A stretch of DNA of 64,000 bases from the NCBI RefSeq assembly GCF_029277305.1, contig NZ_CP119526.1. One strand, written 5' to 3'. The notes under the pieces are model-generated. The model made no database searches. It was not told the DNA's origin and worked only from the letters and a program-made list of their open reading frames with translations. The translations under genes and the position numbers were made by a program. The DNA is from Guptibacillus hwajinpoensis. GTDB taxonomy: Bacteria; Bacillota; Bacilli; Bacillales; Guptibacillaceae. Position 1 is the stretch's first letter, and each line of letters begins with the position of its first letter. This document shows positions 35,173 through 44,618 of this stretch, one piece after another.

Positions 35173-35282
35173 TGTTAAATTCCTCCTGTTAGTTATATCC
35201 AGGTAATATGTTCCACTGAAACAGGTAAGTTAAACATCGTAATGTTCACTGGATTAAATAGGAATGTGTTATTTTATAGCGA

Positions 35283-35372
35283 ATGATCTGTTATCATGTA
35301 GCAACGCTTGATTATGATAAAGAAGAAATTGATGAGAGATGTAAAACGTTCATCAAGAAATTAATTGGTTAA
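35283..35372 (+). other. Short coding-like remnant (29 codons)
   Basis: ATG 35283 to TAA 35370 encodes a short peptide containing YHVATLDYDKEEIDERC and KTFIKKLIG. It resembles the C-terminal end of a larger enzyme. There is no ribosome site, and a stop lies two codons upstream. Probably a gene remnant; low certainty. Confidence 0.25.
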
Positions 35373-35391
35373 CTGAGAGAGGGAGAAAAGC

Positions 35392-35889
35392 ATGGAAATT
35401 AGACGTCTAACTGCCGACGATGCAGAAGCTTATTATGAGTTAAGGTTAGAAGCTTTAAAGAAAAATCCAGAAGCCTATGCCGCAAGCTATGAAGAAGCGA
35501 TTCAAAAGGACGATCCTATTGAACAAACGGCTAGAAACATGAAATCTGGTTTCACGTTTGGCGCTTTTGAAGGAAAAAATCTTGTTGGAGTCGTTACGCT
35601 AGTTAGAGGTAGTGGAATGAAAGTTCGCCATAAAGCCGATCTCTTCGCTGTTTATGTGACACCAGAGCAACGAGGTAAAGGGGTAGGACGTGATTTACTG
35701 TCTCACGTGCTAGACTTTGCGAGGAATTTGGATGGTCTATAGAAGTTAAGTGTGTCTGTTGTAACGACGAATGAACGTGCAAAGACATTATACAAAAGCT
35801 TTGGATTCAAAACGATTCTAATTGAAGAGAAAGCATTATATGTGAAAGGCACCTTTCTAGATGAAGAACATATGGTGCAATTTCTTTAG
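35392..35889 (+). pseudogene. GNAT acetyltransferase, interrupted by an in-frame TAG
   Basis: ATG 35392 (behind GAGAGAGGGAG) opens a frame with EIRRLTADDAEAYYELRLEAL and the acetyl-CoA loop EQRGKGVGRDLL. It meets TAG at 35740-35742 after NLDGL, then goes on in frame as KLSVSVVTTNERAKTLYKSFGF to TAG 35887-35889. That second part is the normal C-terminal half of the GNAT fold. In related proteins the residue at the stop is often glutamate (GLEKL), which is one base away (GAG to TAG). The truncated 116-residue product would lack the last strands. Full frame: 165 codons. Confidence 0.88.
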
Positions 35890-35918
35890 TAAAGCAGACG
35901 TTATGAAGTCTGCTTTAC
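35889..35918. terminator. Hairpin between convergent GNAT and YciI genes
   Basis: GTAAAGCAGAC and GTCTGCTTTAC form an 11-bp stem with an eight-base loop, directly between two converging genes. Confidence 0.7.
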
Positions 35919-36227
35919 TGTGAATTCTTCATTATAGAGAGCAACCTGATAAGGAAATAGCTCAGCGGTCATGATCCCGTTACGAACGGCGGGGTCATTT
36001 CTCATGAGCTTTTCTGCTTCATCTTCTGAAGACGCTTGAATAACTACGATTCCAAAAGAGGATGGATCGTTATTGGTTGTCCTACCCGCCATGATTAGCG
36101 TATTATTCTTTAACAGTTGCTGAAGCGAATGGAAATGCTCTGCTACGATGCTGTTTTCTTTCTCAGTCCAATTGCTTTCTTCCAATAGAGCTGGTATTAA
36201 TGAGAGTTTATAAAGAAACTGTTTCAT
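35901..36227 (-). CDS. YciI-family protein
   Basis: 108 residues of the ferredoxin-like YciI (YCII/DUF1330-like) fold. It starts KQFLYKLSLIPALL and has MAGRTTNNDPSSFGIVVIQASSEDEAEKLMRNDPAV, the, family pattern of GR(T)...G...I....EEA..l...DP. Members are small enzymes or binding proteins of mostly unknown role. Start ATG 36227 on the minus strand behind GGAGGTTC. Alone; converges with the broken GNAT gene. Confidence 0.82.
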   Translation of the reverse strand: MKQFLYKLSLIPALLEESNWTEKENSIVAEHFHSLQQLLKNNTLIMAGRTTNNDPSSFGIVVIQASSEDEAEKLMRNDPAVRNGIMTAELFPYQVALYNEEFTVKQTS

Positions 36228-36381
36228 GTTGAACCTCCAGAATAATAGGGATACTACCTTTTTCTTGTTAACATTTTGAATTCCTGCATTTAGTCGCTAT
36301 TCCGCTATTGGAAAGCGGCTTTTTTTGTGTTTATTTTTAAGAAATAGCAAAAAAGTGCAATAATTCCTGGTTTTTTTACCG

Positions 36382-36395
36382 TTGAAACGCTTACA
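36382..36395 (+). promoter_or_regulatory. Imperfect cre-like site upstream of the sugar symporter
   Basis: TTGAAACGCTTACA resembles the catabolite response element (TGWAANCGNTNWCA) but is one base short in the left half. It lies 90 bases before the symporter start, a likely site for carbon catabolite control. Confidence 0.45.
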
Positions 36396-36484
36396 AGTAG
36401 AGGTATAAAATGATACACAGACAATAAAACGCATACATAATTTTGTGCGAAACTTTGATTCCGCTTACAGAAGGAGAGGCAGCG

Positions 36485-38074
36485 ATGAATATATTTACAA
36501 TAGGTTCATTTCTATTCTTTACAGGTATGGTGGCATTAATTTCTTACCTGTTTACGAGAAAAGAAAACTTGGAAACACAGGACGGCTATTTTCTAGGAGG
36601 GAGAAGTCTAGGGGCATGGGTTATTGCTGGCTCGCTAATGCTGACAAATCTATCAACAGAGCAGTTAGTAGGTTTAAATGCACAAGGCTATTCCGATACG
36701 ATCGCTGTGATGGGCTGGGAAGTAGGATCGGCGATTTCGTTAGTGATTGTCGCTTTCTTCTTACTTCCACGTTATCTTAAGGGTGGAATTACTACAATTC
36801 CTGATTTTCTAGAAGAGCGATATGACTTTGGAACAAAGCAAATTGTTACCATTCTATTTCTTTTTGGATACGTTTTCAACTTGCTTCCTCCCATTTTGTA
36901 TTCTGGTGCGGTTGCGCTTAATGGATTGTTCGAAATCCCTGAGATACTAGGCTTAGGTCGAATTGCTAGTCTGTATGTTACCGTGTTTGCAATCGGTATT
37001 ATTGGGGCTATATACGCGATTTTCGGTGGTCTTAAAGCGGTTGCCGTATCGGATACAATCAATGGCATTGGCTTGCTTATTGGTGGGTTGATGATTCCGA
37101 TTATCGGCTTGTATGTTCTTGGTGATGGATCCATTTTCAGCGGGTTCAACACGATCGTAGAAAATTCTCCTGAGAAGTTAAATTCGGTTGGAGATGAGAA
37201 CAGTCCTGTACCTTTTGGTACGATGTTCACAGGAATGCTTCTTGTTAACCTATTCTACTGGGGTACAGCGCAGCATATTATGCAGCGTGCGATTGCGGCA
37301 AAGAACTTAAAGGAAGGACAGAAGGGCGTACTGATTGCAGCGTTCTTGAAATTGCTAGGTCCAGTCTTCCTTATCTTGCCTGGAATTATCGCTTATAATA
37401 TGTTCGGGCCAGGTCTTGAACCAACAGATGCTTATCCGCGACTTGTGACAGAAGTATTGCCAAAGCCGCTTGTAGGATTTTTCGCTGCAGTTCTGTTCGG
37501 TGCAATTCTTTCATCCTTTAACTCAGCGCTTAACTCATCTGTTACATTGATTGCACTAAATATCTATAAACCTTACTTTAATCCAAAAGCACCTGATCGG
37601 GTAGTTGTTCGAAAAGGGAAGTTTGTAGGAATTATACTGGCGCTATTTGCAATGTGCATCGCGCCACTAATTGATAAAGTGCCTCAGGGATTCTTTCAAT
37701 ACTTACAGATTGTGAATGGATTCTATAACGTTCCTATTTTTACCATTCTAATAGTAGGTTATTTAACTAAACGAGTTCCTTCGATTGCAGCGAAAATAGC
37801 GCTGTTTGTATTTATCTCAACATACGCTATGACGCAGCTTGTTTGGGACACGGGGATCCACTTCTTACACATCCTTGGCATCTTGTTTGTAGCATGTACC
37901 ACTCTAATGTTAGTCATTGGTAAAATTGCACCACGTGATAAAGATTTCGAACTTGAAGAAAATGCGAAGGTAGATATGTCACCGTGGAAGCTTCTTTATC
38001 CAGTAGGGATAGCAGCTTCAGTAGCAATGATTGTAATTTATATTCTACTTTCACCAATTGGAATCATTTCGTAA
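36485..38074 (+). CDS. Sodium:solute symporter, vSGLT-like (probable Na+/galactose)
   Basis: 529 residues with about 14 membrane helices. The N-terminal part YFLGGRSLGAWVIAGSLMLTNLSTEQLVGLNAQGY corresponds, closely in pattern, to the SGLT-type core (AGKSL..W...GASL...N.SAEQ..G..G.GY in V. parahaemolyticus vSGLT). ITTIPDFLEERYD and the helix with LFGAILSSFNSALNSS complete the family signature. Start ATG 36485 follows GGAGAGG; the ORF could be extended to 36443 but without a ribosome site. The alpha-galactosidase, galK and galT genes nearby support galactose or a galactoside as substrate. Confidence 0.88.
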   Translation: MNIFTIGSFLFFTGMVALISYLFTRKENLETQDGYFLGGRSLGAWVIAGSLMLTNLSTEQLVGLNAQGYSDTIAVMGWEVGSAISLVIVAFFLLPRYLKGGITTIPDFLEERYDFGTKQIVTILFLFGYVFNLLPPILYSGAVALNGLFEIPEILGLGRIASLYVTVFAIGIIGAIYAIFGGLKAVAVSDTINGIGLLIGGLMIPIIGLYVLGDGSIFSGFNTIVENSPEKLNSVGDENSPVPFGTMFTGMLLVNLFYWGTAQHIMQRAIAAKNLKEGQKGVLIAAFLKLLGPVFLILPGIIAYNMFGPGLEPTDAYPRLVTEVLPKPLVGFFAAVLFGAILSSFNSALNSSVTLIALNIYKPYFNPKAPDRVVVRKGKFVGIILALFAMCIAPLIDKVPQGFFQYLQIVNGFYNVPIFTILIVGYLTKRVPSIAAKIALFVFISTYAMTQLVWDTGIHFLHILGILFVACTTLMLVIGKIAPRDKDFELEENAKVDMSPWKLLYPVGIAASVAMIVIYILLSPIGIIS

Positions 38075-38140
38075 TGTTCCCTTCTACTTCCATTTGATAT
38101 AATAGGTGCAATGTCAAATGAAATGAAGGAATGATGTGTG

Positions 38141-38389
38141 ATGAGTAAGGCGAGTGAGCCAATCGAATCGCTATATCATAGCGTATACGAATCATTAGAA
38201 AAGTTACAATCACAAGTTCACGATCTAGACGAAAAGCTTGATCTTAAAGATCCAGCTGATATAGAGAAGCTTGAACGAACGCAGTTTGCACTTCAGCTTT
38301 CAAAAGACGTATTAGAGAACTTTGTAGCATCTGGGAAAAGCATGACCATTAATTATGACAAACGTTCGGTTACAATTGAAGTCTCCTAA
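38141..38389 (+). CDS. Small hypothetical coiled-coil protein
   Basis: 82 residues, acidic, mostly helical: ESLYHSVYESLEKLQSQVHDLDEKLDL would form a coiled coil, and the C terminus (SMTINYDKRSVTIEVS) a beta strand pair. I do not recognise a family. Start ATG 38141, ten bases after AAGGA; a GTG codon directly before it is possible. It lies between the symporter and the AraC gene but is not obviously part of sugar metabolism. Confidence 0.6.
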   Translation: MSKASEPIESLYHSVYESLEKLQSQVHDLDEKLDLKDPADIEKLERTQFALQLSKDVLENFVASGKSMTINYDKRSVTIEVS

Positions 38390-38391
38390 TG

Positions 38392-38419
38392 AAACAGGAC
38401 CGCCAATGCGGTCCTGTTT
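38392..38419. terminator. Bidirectional terminator between the small gene and araC-type gene
   Basis: AAACAGGACCGC, loop CAAT, GCGGTCCTGTTT then T. Twelve-bp perfect stem between converging genes. Confidence 0.9.
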
Positions 38420-38435
38420 TGTCTTTATTCCAAGG

Positions 38436-39302
38436 TTAGAGTGATAAATTTGTACTTGATCGATACTTTCCAGGCGACGTACCGGTTACCTTTTTGAACA
38501 CTTTGTTGAAATAATTCGCATTCTTATATCCAATCAGTACGGCGATATCTTCTGAAGAATATTTCGTATTTAGCAGGAGTTCCTTCGCTTTCTTGATGCG
38601 AATATCGGTTAAATATTGAATGGGCGTCTGATTTGTATATTGCTTAAATTGCCTCGTGAAATGGTAGCGAGACATACCGGATGAAGCTGCCATTTCATCT
38701 GGTCCGATTTCTTCTCCGTAATGATTCATCGCATACATCGATGCTTCTACAATCGCTTCTGGCCACTGAGAAAGTCTCTTCTCAAGATTTGAACAATAGG
38801 TAAAGAGTTTCATTGTAAATTGATACGCATATCCTGAGGCCTGGTGAGCATTCGCTATTTGTTGTGATGCTGCCATTTCAAACAAATTTAATAAGTAAAG
38901 AACAGGCTCAGAATCGGGTTGGAAGTGTATGATATGTCCAATTTCCTTCTGAATATCGTTCCAATATCTCTCCACCACATCACCGTATAGTGTGAGGTAG
39001 ATGAACTCCCAGCGCTCGCTATCGTCTGGTAGATAGTAGCGATAATCCCCAGGGATATTAACGATAAAGCCCTGGCCAGGTGTGAGTTCATGCGTAAGCC
39101 CATCGATTTCAATACACCCTTTTCCGGAGATGGTGTATTGAAAAATATACTTCCCAGTGTCCCTGCGATTTGTTCCATCCCAATCATAAAGAGAAGAAGT
39201 TTGCTCATCCCAACCGAGCGACCAAATTTGAGCAAGGCCTTGAAGCATTGGATCTGAAAAACGATACCCGTAGGATCCATATAATGTTGGCTTTTCTTCC
39301 AT
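38436..39302 (-). CDS. AraC-family transcriptional regulator, probable controller of the galactoside genes
   Basis: 288 residues. The N-terminal half is a cupin-like effector domain (FQYTISGKGCIEIDG, LTPGQGFIVNIPGDYRYYLP). The C-terminal 100 residues hold two helix-turn-helix motifs: MAASSGMSRYHFTRQFKQYT and IAVLIGYKNANYFNKVFKK, ending TGTSPGKYRS. It is divergent from the alpha-galactosidase gene across 231 bases, the usual layout for a local activator such as the MsmR/RafR type, probably binding an alpha-galactoside. Start ATG 39302 behind AAGGAGAA on the minus strand. Confidence 0.92.
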   Translation of the reverse strand: MEEKPTLYGSYGYRFSDPMLQGLAQIWSLGWDEQTSSLYDWDGTNRRDTGKYIFQYTISGKGCIEIDGLTHELTPGQGFIVNIPGDYRYYLPDDSERWEFIYLTLYGDVVERYWNDIQKEIGHIIHFQPDSEPVLYLLNLFEMAASQQIANAHQASGYAYQFTMKLFTYCSNLEKRLSQWPEAIVEASMYAMNHYGEEIGPDEMAASSGMSRYHFTRQFKQYTNQTPIQYLTDIRIKKAKELLLNTKYSSEDIAVLIGYKNANYFNKVFKKVTGTSPGKYRSSTNLSL

Positions 39303-39496
39303 AGTAATTCTCCTTCATAAGCAAAATAGTGCAATTAATTTAAATAGATACAGGATGTCTATTACTTTCTATTAACTAGCTTAGCTTAAGAGTGAGGCTA
39401 TGTCTAAGCAAGAAAAGGCAATAATTCTAATTTTATTTACCATTGAAGGTAAGGGTCCAATTTTCTAAACTAAAGGTGGATAAGAAATCACTTAAA

Positions 39497-39510
39497 TGGA
39501 AACGTTTTCG
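39497..39510 (+). promoter_or_regulatory. cre-like operator before the alpha-galactosidase gene
   Basis: TGGAAACGTTTTCG differs from the CcpA consensus TGWAANCGNTNWCA at two positions and is nearly palindromic. It lies just upstream of the GGAGGT ribosome site, where CcpA binding would block transcription. A second AACGTT occurs at 39514. Confidence 0.6.
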
Positions 39511-39533
39511 AAAAACGTTCGGAGGTTACGACT

Positions 39534-41783
39534 ATGCCAGTAATGATGAATAAAGATCTTTTGCAGTTCCATCTACAAGGTCAAAATGTAAGCTATATTT
39601 TTCATGTGATGGAAAATGGCCAGATCGGACAGCTATACTATGGAAAAAAGCTACGCGATCGAGCAGACTTTAGTCACTTATCGAAGAGAGAGACACGGGT
39701 TGCATCTTCTTACATAGAAGAGGATCCCTCGTTTTCCCTCGATTTGATTAAGCAGGAATACCCAGGCTACGGAACGTCAGATTATCGAGAGCCTGCTTTT
39801 CAAATTCAGCAGCCAGATGGTAGTAGAATATCGAACTTCACTTATCGTTCATTTGAACTCGTGAAAGGAAAGCCAGAACTTCCTTCGCTCCCTGCAACTT
39901 ACGTAGAGAAAGAAGATGAGGCGGAGACGTTATTGATCTATTTAGAAGATGCCTATACGAATTTAGCGTTAACACTTATGTATACGGTTTACCATGATCG
40001 CGATGTGATTGTTCGATCCTCTTCCTTTAAGAATAATGGGGATTTAACTCATGAGATTAAGCGAGCGCATTCTGCTTCGGTTGACTTCCCTGATGCAGAT
40101 TATGAAATGCTTCAGCTTTCAGGTTCGTGGTCACGTGAAAGGCATATTCATGAAAGACGCCTTATGCCTGGGGTGCAAAGTATTCAGAGCACGAGAGGAA
40201 CGAGTAGTAGTCAGCACAATCCGTTTCTGGCTCTGAAGCGTCCGATGACAACGGAACATAATGGGGAAGTTTACGGATTTAGTCTTGTATATAGTGGAAA
40301 CTTCTCAGCACAAGTAGAAGTGGACCACTATCATACGTCACGAGTAACGATGGGTATTAACCCATTTGATTTCTCTTGGAAGTTAAATGGTGGAGAACAT
40401 TTCCAAACGCCTGAAGTTGTAATGGCGTATTCACCTAATGGAGTAAATGAATTAAGCAGAACCTATCACGAACTGTATCGAAGTCGCCTAGCACGTGGGG
40501 TATGGCGAGATGCTGAACGTCCGGTTCTCCTAAATAACTGGGAAGCTACGTATTTCGATTTTGACGAAGATAAATTACTGAATATAGCTAGAAAAGCGAA
40601 AGAGACAGGTGTAGAGCTGTTTGTTCTTGATGATGGCTGGTTCGGTAAGCGAAATGATGATAAAACTTCCCTAGGGGATTGGTTCGTTGACTCTGCAAAG
40701 CTACCAAACGGTTTGCCAACTCTTGTGAGTCAGGTTAATGATCTTGGGATGATGTTTGGGCTTTGGTTCGAACCAGAGATGATTTCAAAAGAAAGTGAGT
40801 TATATCGAAAGCATCCGGAATGGGTTATACAAGTGCCGGGACGTAGCCATTCGATTGGGCGACATCAGCTTATCCTGGATTTCACTAATTCTGAAGTTGT
40901 GGATTATATATATGAACGAATGGCAGGACTCCTAACGGAATCGAACATTGAATATGTGAAATGGGATATGAACCGCTACATGACAGAAGTTGGTTCGCTA
41001 CAGTTGCACTCCGATCAGCAGGCTGAAGTGCCACACCGCTATATTCTTGGTGTTTATGATCTATATGAACGTCTGATAGCGGCGTTTCCACATGTGCTAT
41101 TTGAATCGTGTGCAAGTGGAGGGGCTCGATTTGATCCAGGAATGCTTTACTATGCCCCCCAAGGGTGGACAAGTGATGATACAGATGCCATTGAGCGGCT
41201 AAGCATTCAATACGGAACGTCGATGGTGTATCCATTAAGCAGTATGGGTGCTCATGTGTCCGCTGTTCCAAATCATCAAGTAAAACGTATTACAACACTT
41301 GATACGCGAGCAAATGTAGCTTATTTCGGTGCATTTGGGTATGAGCTAGACGTAACAAAAATGAGCGATGATGAACTCAACCAAATGGAACATCAAATTG
41401 ACTGGTACAAAGAAAACCGCACACTGCTTCAGTATGGAACATTCTTCAGATTGCTCAGTCCATTTCAAAATGGAGGAAATGAGACAAGCTGGATGGTCGT
41501 ATCCCAGGATCAAAAGAAAGCGATTGTCGGGTATTATCAGGTTCTAGCTGAACCAAATCCAGGGTTTAAGCGACTGCTTTTACATGGACTGGACAAAGAG
41601 CAGGAGTATTGTGTGAGCGGGTATAAAGAAACTTTCTTCGGAGATGAGCTCATGAGTGCTGGACTTCAGCTGTCAAGCGGTTACGATGGGTCACAAACTG
41701 GTGGACTAGAGGAGTCAGGAGACTATTCGTCACACGTATTTGTGCTTACAGGAATAGATCAAGGTAGAGGTGATAAGTCATGA
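39534..41783 (+). CDS. Alpha-galactosidase, glycoside hydrolase family 36
   Basis: Cleaves terminal alpha-1,6-galactose from raffinose, stachyose or melibiose. The 749-residue length and domain order (N-terminal beta-sandwich, TIM barrel from about 320, C-terminal sheet) match the tetrameric GH36 enzymes such as AgaA. The nucleophile is Asp 478 in VKWDMNR; the acid/base is Asp 548 in WTSDDTDA; LDDGWFGKR and CASGGARFD are further family motifs. No signal peptide, so it works on imported sugar. Start ATG 39534, seven bases after GGAGGT. It overlaps galK by four bases (ATGA). Confidence 0.96.
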   Translation: MPVMMNKDLLQFHLQGQNVSYIFHVMENGQIGQLYYGKKLRDRADFSHLSKRETRVASSYIEEDPSFSLDLIKQEYPGYGTSDYREPAFQIQQPDGSRISNFTYRSFELVKGKPELPSLPATYVEKEDEAETLLIYLEDAYTNLALTLMYTVYHDRDVIVRSSSFKNNGDLTHEIKRAHSASVDFPDADYEMLQLSGSWSRERHIHERRLMPGVQSIQSTRGTSSSQHNPFLALKRPMTTEHNGEVYGFSLVYSGNFSAQVEVDHYHTSRVTMGINPFDFSWKLNGGEHFQTPEVVMAYSPNGVNELSRTYHELYRSRLARGVWRDAERPVLLNNWEATYFDFDEDKLLNIARKAKETGVELFVLDDGWFGKRNDDKTSLGDWFVDSAKLPNGLPTLVSQVNDLGMMFGLWFEPEMISKESELYRKHPEWVIQVPGRSHSIGRHQLILDFTNSEVVDYIYERMAGLLTESNIEYVKWDMNRYMTEVGSLQLHSDQQAEVPHRYILGVYDLYERLIAAFPHVLFESCASGGARFDPGMLYYAPQGWTSDDTDAIERLSIQYGTSMVYPLSSMGAHVSAVPNHQVKRITTLDTRANVAYFGAFGYELDVTKMSDDELNQMEHQIDWYKENRTLLQYGTFFRLLSPFQNGGNETSWMVVSQDQKKAIVGYYQVLAEPNPGFKRLLLHGLDKEQEYCVSGYKETFFGDELMSAGLQLSSGYDGSQTGGLEESGDYSSHVFVLTGIDQGRGDKS

Positions 41784-42946
41784 GAGAGCTAGAACATGTA
41801 TTTAACGAAAAATTCGGCACAAAAGGGGAGGCCGCATTTTTCGCACCAGGACGCGTTAATTTAATTGGAGAACACACAGATTATAACGGAGGTCATGTGT
41901 TTCCGTGCGCATTAAGTGTTGGTACTTACGCTGTTGCGAGAAAGAGGAATGATGATGTTGTGCGGTTATACTCAATGAACTTTAAAAATCTGGGTATCAT
42001 TGAGTCTTCCCTATCTAACTTAGCGTATGTGGATCAACATGATTGGGCGAATTATCCGAAAGGTGTAATCGCCATGTTTAATCAAGTTGGTTACACCATT
42101 CCAACTGGCGTAGATATTGCATTTTATGGAAATATCCCGAACGGGGCAGGACTGTCCTCTTCCGCTTCAATCGAGCTTGTGACATCTGTTGTGTTAAAGG
42201 ACCTCTTTCAACTATCCATCGAAATGGTTGAAATGGTTCAGCTGTCACAAAGAGCAGAGAATGAATTCGTTGGAGTGAATTGTGGAATCATGGATCAGTT
42301 CGCGATTGGAATGGGGAAGCGAGATCATGCACTTCTTCTTAATTGTGACACCTTAGAATACAAGGAAACGCCGATTACGTTATCTCATCAGTCATTGATT
42401 ATTGCTAATACAAATAAGCGACGCGGACTTGCGGATTCGAAATACAATGAGCGTAGAAATCAATGTGAAGAAGCGTTAATCGCATTACAGAAGAAGCTCG
42501 CTATTGCATCACTTGGCGATTTGACGGAAGAAGAATTTGAAGCGAATAAACATCTTATTCAAGATCCACTTGCACAAAAGCGCGCTCGGCACGCTGTTTA
42601 TGAGAATCGGCGAACGATGAAAGCCGTTAACTACTTAAACGATGGAGATATGGAATCATTCGGACGATTGATGAACGAATCACACGTTTCCTTACGGGAT
42701 GACTATGAAGTTACTGGACAAGAATTAGATGCAATGGTGGAAGCGGCATGGGAAGAAGGAGCCATCGGATCACGGATGACAGGAGCTGGTTTTGGTGGTT
42801 GTACGATCAGTATTGTAGATAATGAGAAGGTAGATCAGTTTATTGCAAATGTTGGTGAATTATATAAGAAGCAAACGAATCTTGAGGCAGCGTTTTATGT
42901 GGTAGAGATCGGTGATGGCGCAAGAAAAATGGAGAATTTACAATGA
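41780..42946 (+). CDS. galK: Galactokinase
   Basis: Phosphorylates galactose to galactose-1-phosphate, first step of the Leloir pathway. 388 residues with the GHMP-kinase signatures GRVNLIGEHTDYNGG (about 25-39), the ATP loop NGAGLSSSASIE and the C-terminal GAGFGGCTIS. The start overlaps the stop of the alpha-galactosidase gene (ATGA), and its own stop overlaps the galT start, so all three are translationally coupled. Length and motifs are normal. Confidence 0.97.
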   Translation: MRELEHVFNEKFGTKGEAAFFAPGRVNLIGEHTDYNGGHVFPCALSVGTYAVARKRNDDVVRLYSMNFKNLGIIESSLSNLAYVDQHDWANYPKGVIAMFNQVGYTIPTGVDIAFYGNIPNGAGLSSSASIELVTSVVLKDLFQLSIEMVEMVQLSQRAENEFVGVNCGIMDQFAIGMGKRDHALLLNCDTLEYKETPITLSHQSLIIANTNKRRGLADSKYNERRNQCEEALIALQKKLAIASLGDLTEEEFEANKHLIQDPLAQKRARHAVYENRRTMKAVNYLNDGDMESFGRLMNESHVSLRDDYEVTGQELDAMVEAAWEEGAIGSRMTGAGFGGCTISIVDNEKVDQFIANVGELYKKQTNLEAAFYVVEIGDGARKMENLQ

Positions 42947-44451
42947 TTGAACTTCAAATCGAACGACTCATTCAATTTGGTTTACAGAAAAATATGATAG
43001 CAAGATGGGATGTTGATTATGTTCGAAACGCGCTGTATCACCTTTTCGAGTTAGATGGTGAAACTAAACTTCCCATCCCGCAAGAAGAGCGGTTAGAGAC
43101 GCCTGTTCCAATCATTGAAAAGATGTTGAATTATGCAATTGATAAAGAACTGATCGAAGAAGATACCGTGACGGAACGAGACTTATTTGACCCGAAGATA
43201 ATGAACACACTTGTTCCTCGACCGTCAGAAGTGATCGGTACATTTTATGAGTTATACAATACGGAAGGTCCGATCACTGCAACAGATTATTTCTATCAGC
43301 TTTCAAAGGATTCGAATTACATTCGTACAAATCGCATAGCAAAGAACGTTCACTGGTTCAGTGAAACGGATTATGGTGATTTAGAAATTACGATCAATTT
43401 ATCAAAACCTGAGAAAGATCCGAAAGCCATAGCAGCTGCAAAATCGAATACAGCGTCAACTTATCCTAAGTGCTTGCTTTGTAAAGAAAATGAAGGGTAT
43501 GCAGGAAGACTTGATCATCCTGCACGGGATCAGCACCGCATTATTCCAGTTGAGTTAGAAGGGGAGAGCTGGTATGTCCAGTATTCCCCTTATGTCTATT
43601 ACAATGAGCACGCCATTATTTTATCCGAACAACATCGTCCAATGACGATTTCAAAAGACGGTTTTGATCGACTTCTTCACTTTATAGAACAATTTCCACA
43701 CTACTTTGTCGGATCGAATGCAGATCTTCCAATTGTAGGCGGATCGATTTTAAACCACGACCATTTTCAGGGCGGTCATCATGATTTCCCAATGGCAAAA
43801 GCAACGATTCAAGAAGAAATTCAAGTGGAAGGCTTTAGCGATGTGACGGTGGGGATCGTCAATTGGCCTATGTCGGTTATTCGCTTAAGAGGCGAAGATC
43901 GAAAGCGGCTCACTGAGTTAGGCGAAACCATTCTTTCTTCATGGCGAACGTATTCAGATGACGCGGTTGATATTCTCTCTTATTCTGATGGAGAAAATCA
44001 TAATACGATTACACCGATTGCGAGAATGAGAGATGACTATTATGAGCTCGACCTCGTTCTGCGAAACAACCGAACAAATGAGGAGCACCCAATGGGTATT
44101 TTTCATCCTCATGAAGAAGTCCATCATATGAAGAAAGAGAACATCGGGTTAATTGAAGTGATGGGGCTTGCGGTTCTGCCTGGGCGTCTTGTTGAAGAAA
44201 TGGAGCTTCTAGCTCGTTATATCAAGAATAACGAACTGGATCAAGCTGCTGAAGATGCGATTGTTTCGAAGCATGTACCTTGGGCGAAAAGGGTTGTAGC
44301 GAAATATAAGAATATAGATGACAAGCTAGTAGATCTATTGAAACAAGAAATGGGTCTTGTTTTTTCTAAGGTGCTAGAACACGCTGGGGTGTTTAAGCGT
44401 GATGAAGCTGGACAAAAAGCTTTTAAACGATTTCTCCATCAGTTAACTTAA
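42943..44451 (+). CDS. galT: UDP-glucose-hexose-1-phosphate uridylyltransferase, class II
   Basis: Exchanges UMP between UDP-glucose and galactose-1-phosphate. At 502 residues it is the Firmicutes class II enzyme. It shows the segment SILNHDHFQGGHHDFPM with the histidines of the active site, and a cysteine pair CLLCKEN. It overlaps galK by four bases and ends the aga-galK-galT operon. galE, which would regenerate UDP-glucose, is not in the window and must be elsewhere. Confidence 0.96.
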   Translation: MIELQIERLIQFGLQKNMIARWDVDYVRNALYHLFELDGETKLPIPQEERLETPVPIIEKMLNYAIDKELIEEDTVTERDLFDPKIMNTLVPRPSEVIGTFYELYNTEGPITATDYFYQLSKDSNYIRTNRIAKNVHWFSETDYGDLEITINLSKPEKDPKAIAAAKSNTASTYPKCLLCKENEGYAGRLDHPARDQHRIIPVELEGESWYVQYSPYVYYNEHAIILSEQHRPMTISKDGFDRLLHFIEQFPHYFVGSNADLPIVGGSILNHDHFQGGHHDFPMAKATIQEEIQVEGFSDVTVGIVNWPMSVIRLRGEDRKRLTELGETILSSWRTYSDDAVDILSYSDGENHNTITPIARMRDDYYELDLVLRNNRTNEEHPMGIFHPHEEVHHMKKENIGLIEVMGLAVLPGRLVEEMELLARYIKNNELDQAAEDAIVSKHVPWAKRVVAKYKNIDDKLVDLLKQEMGLVFSKVLEHAGVFKRDEAGQKAFKRFLHQLT

Positions 44452-44465
44452 CGAACTTACGAGAA

Positions 44466-44491
44466 GGCCGCTATACAAACGTGTAGCGGTC
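44466..44491 (+). terminator. Weak hairpin after galT
   Basis: GGCCGCTA and TAGCGGTC form an eight-bp stem with one wobble pair and a ten-base loop. Only a short T-rich tail follows, so its strength is doubtful. Confidence 0.45.
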
Positions 44492-44618
44492 TATTTGGGA
44501 TTGTTGGTCTGCTTTTGTATTGAAAAAATCCCATTATATTTAGGCACGAAGCTCTACGAAAATACCCCTCTAAGCGAATGCATTTATCAAGCGTTGACTT
44601 AGATTCCTCTGACCATAC

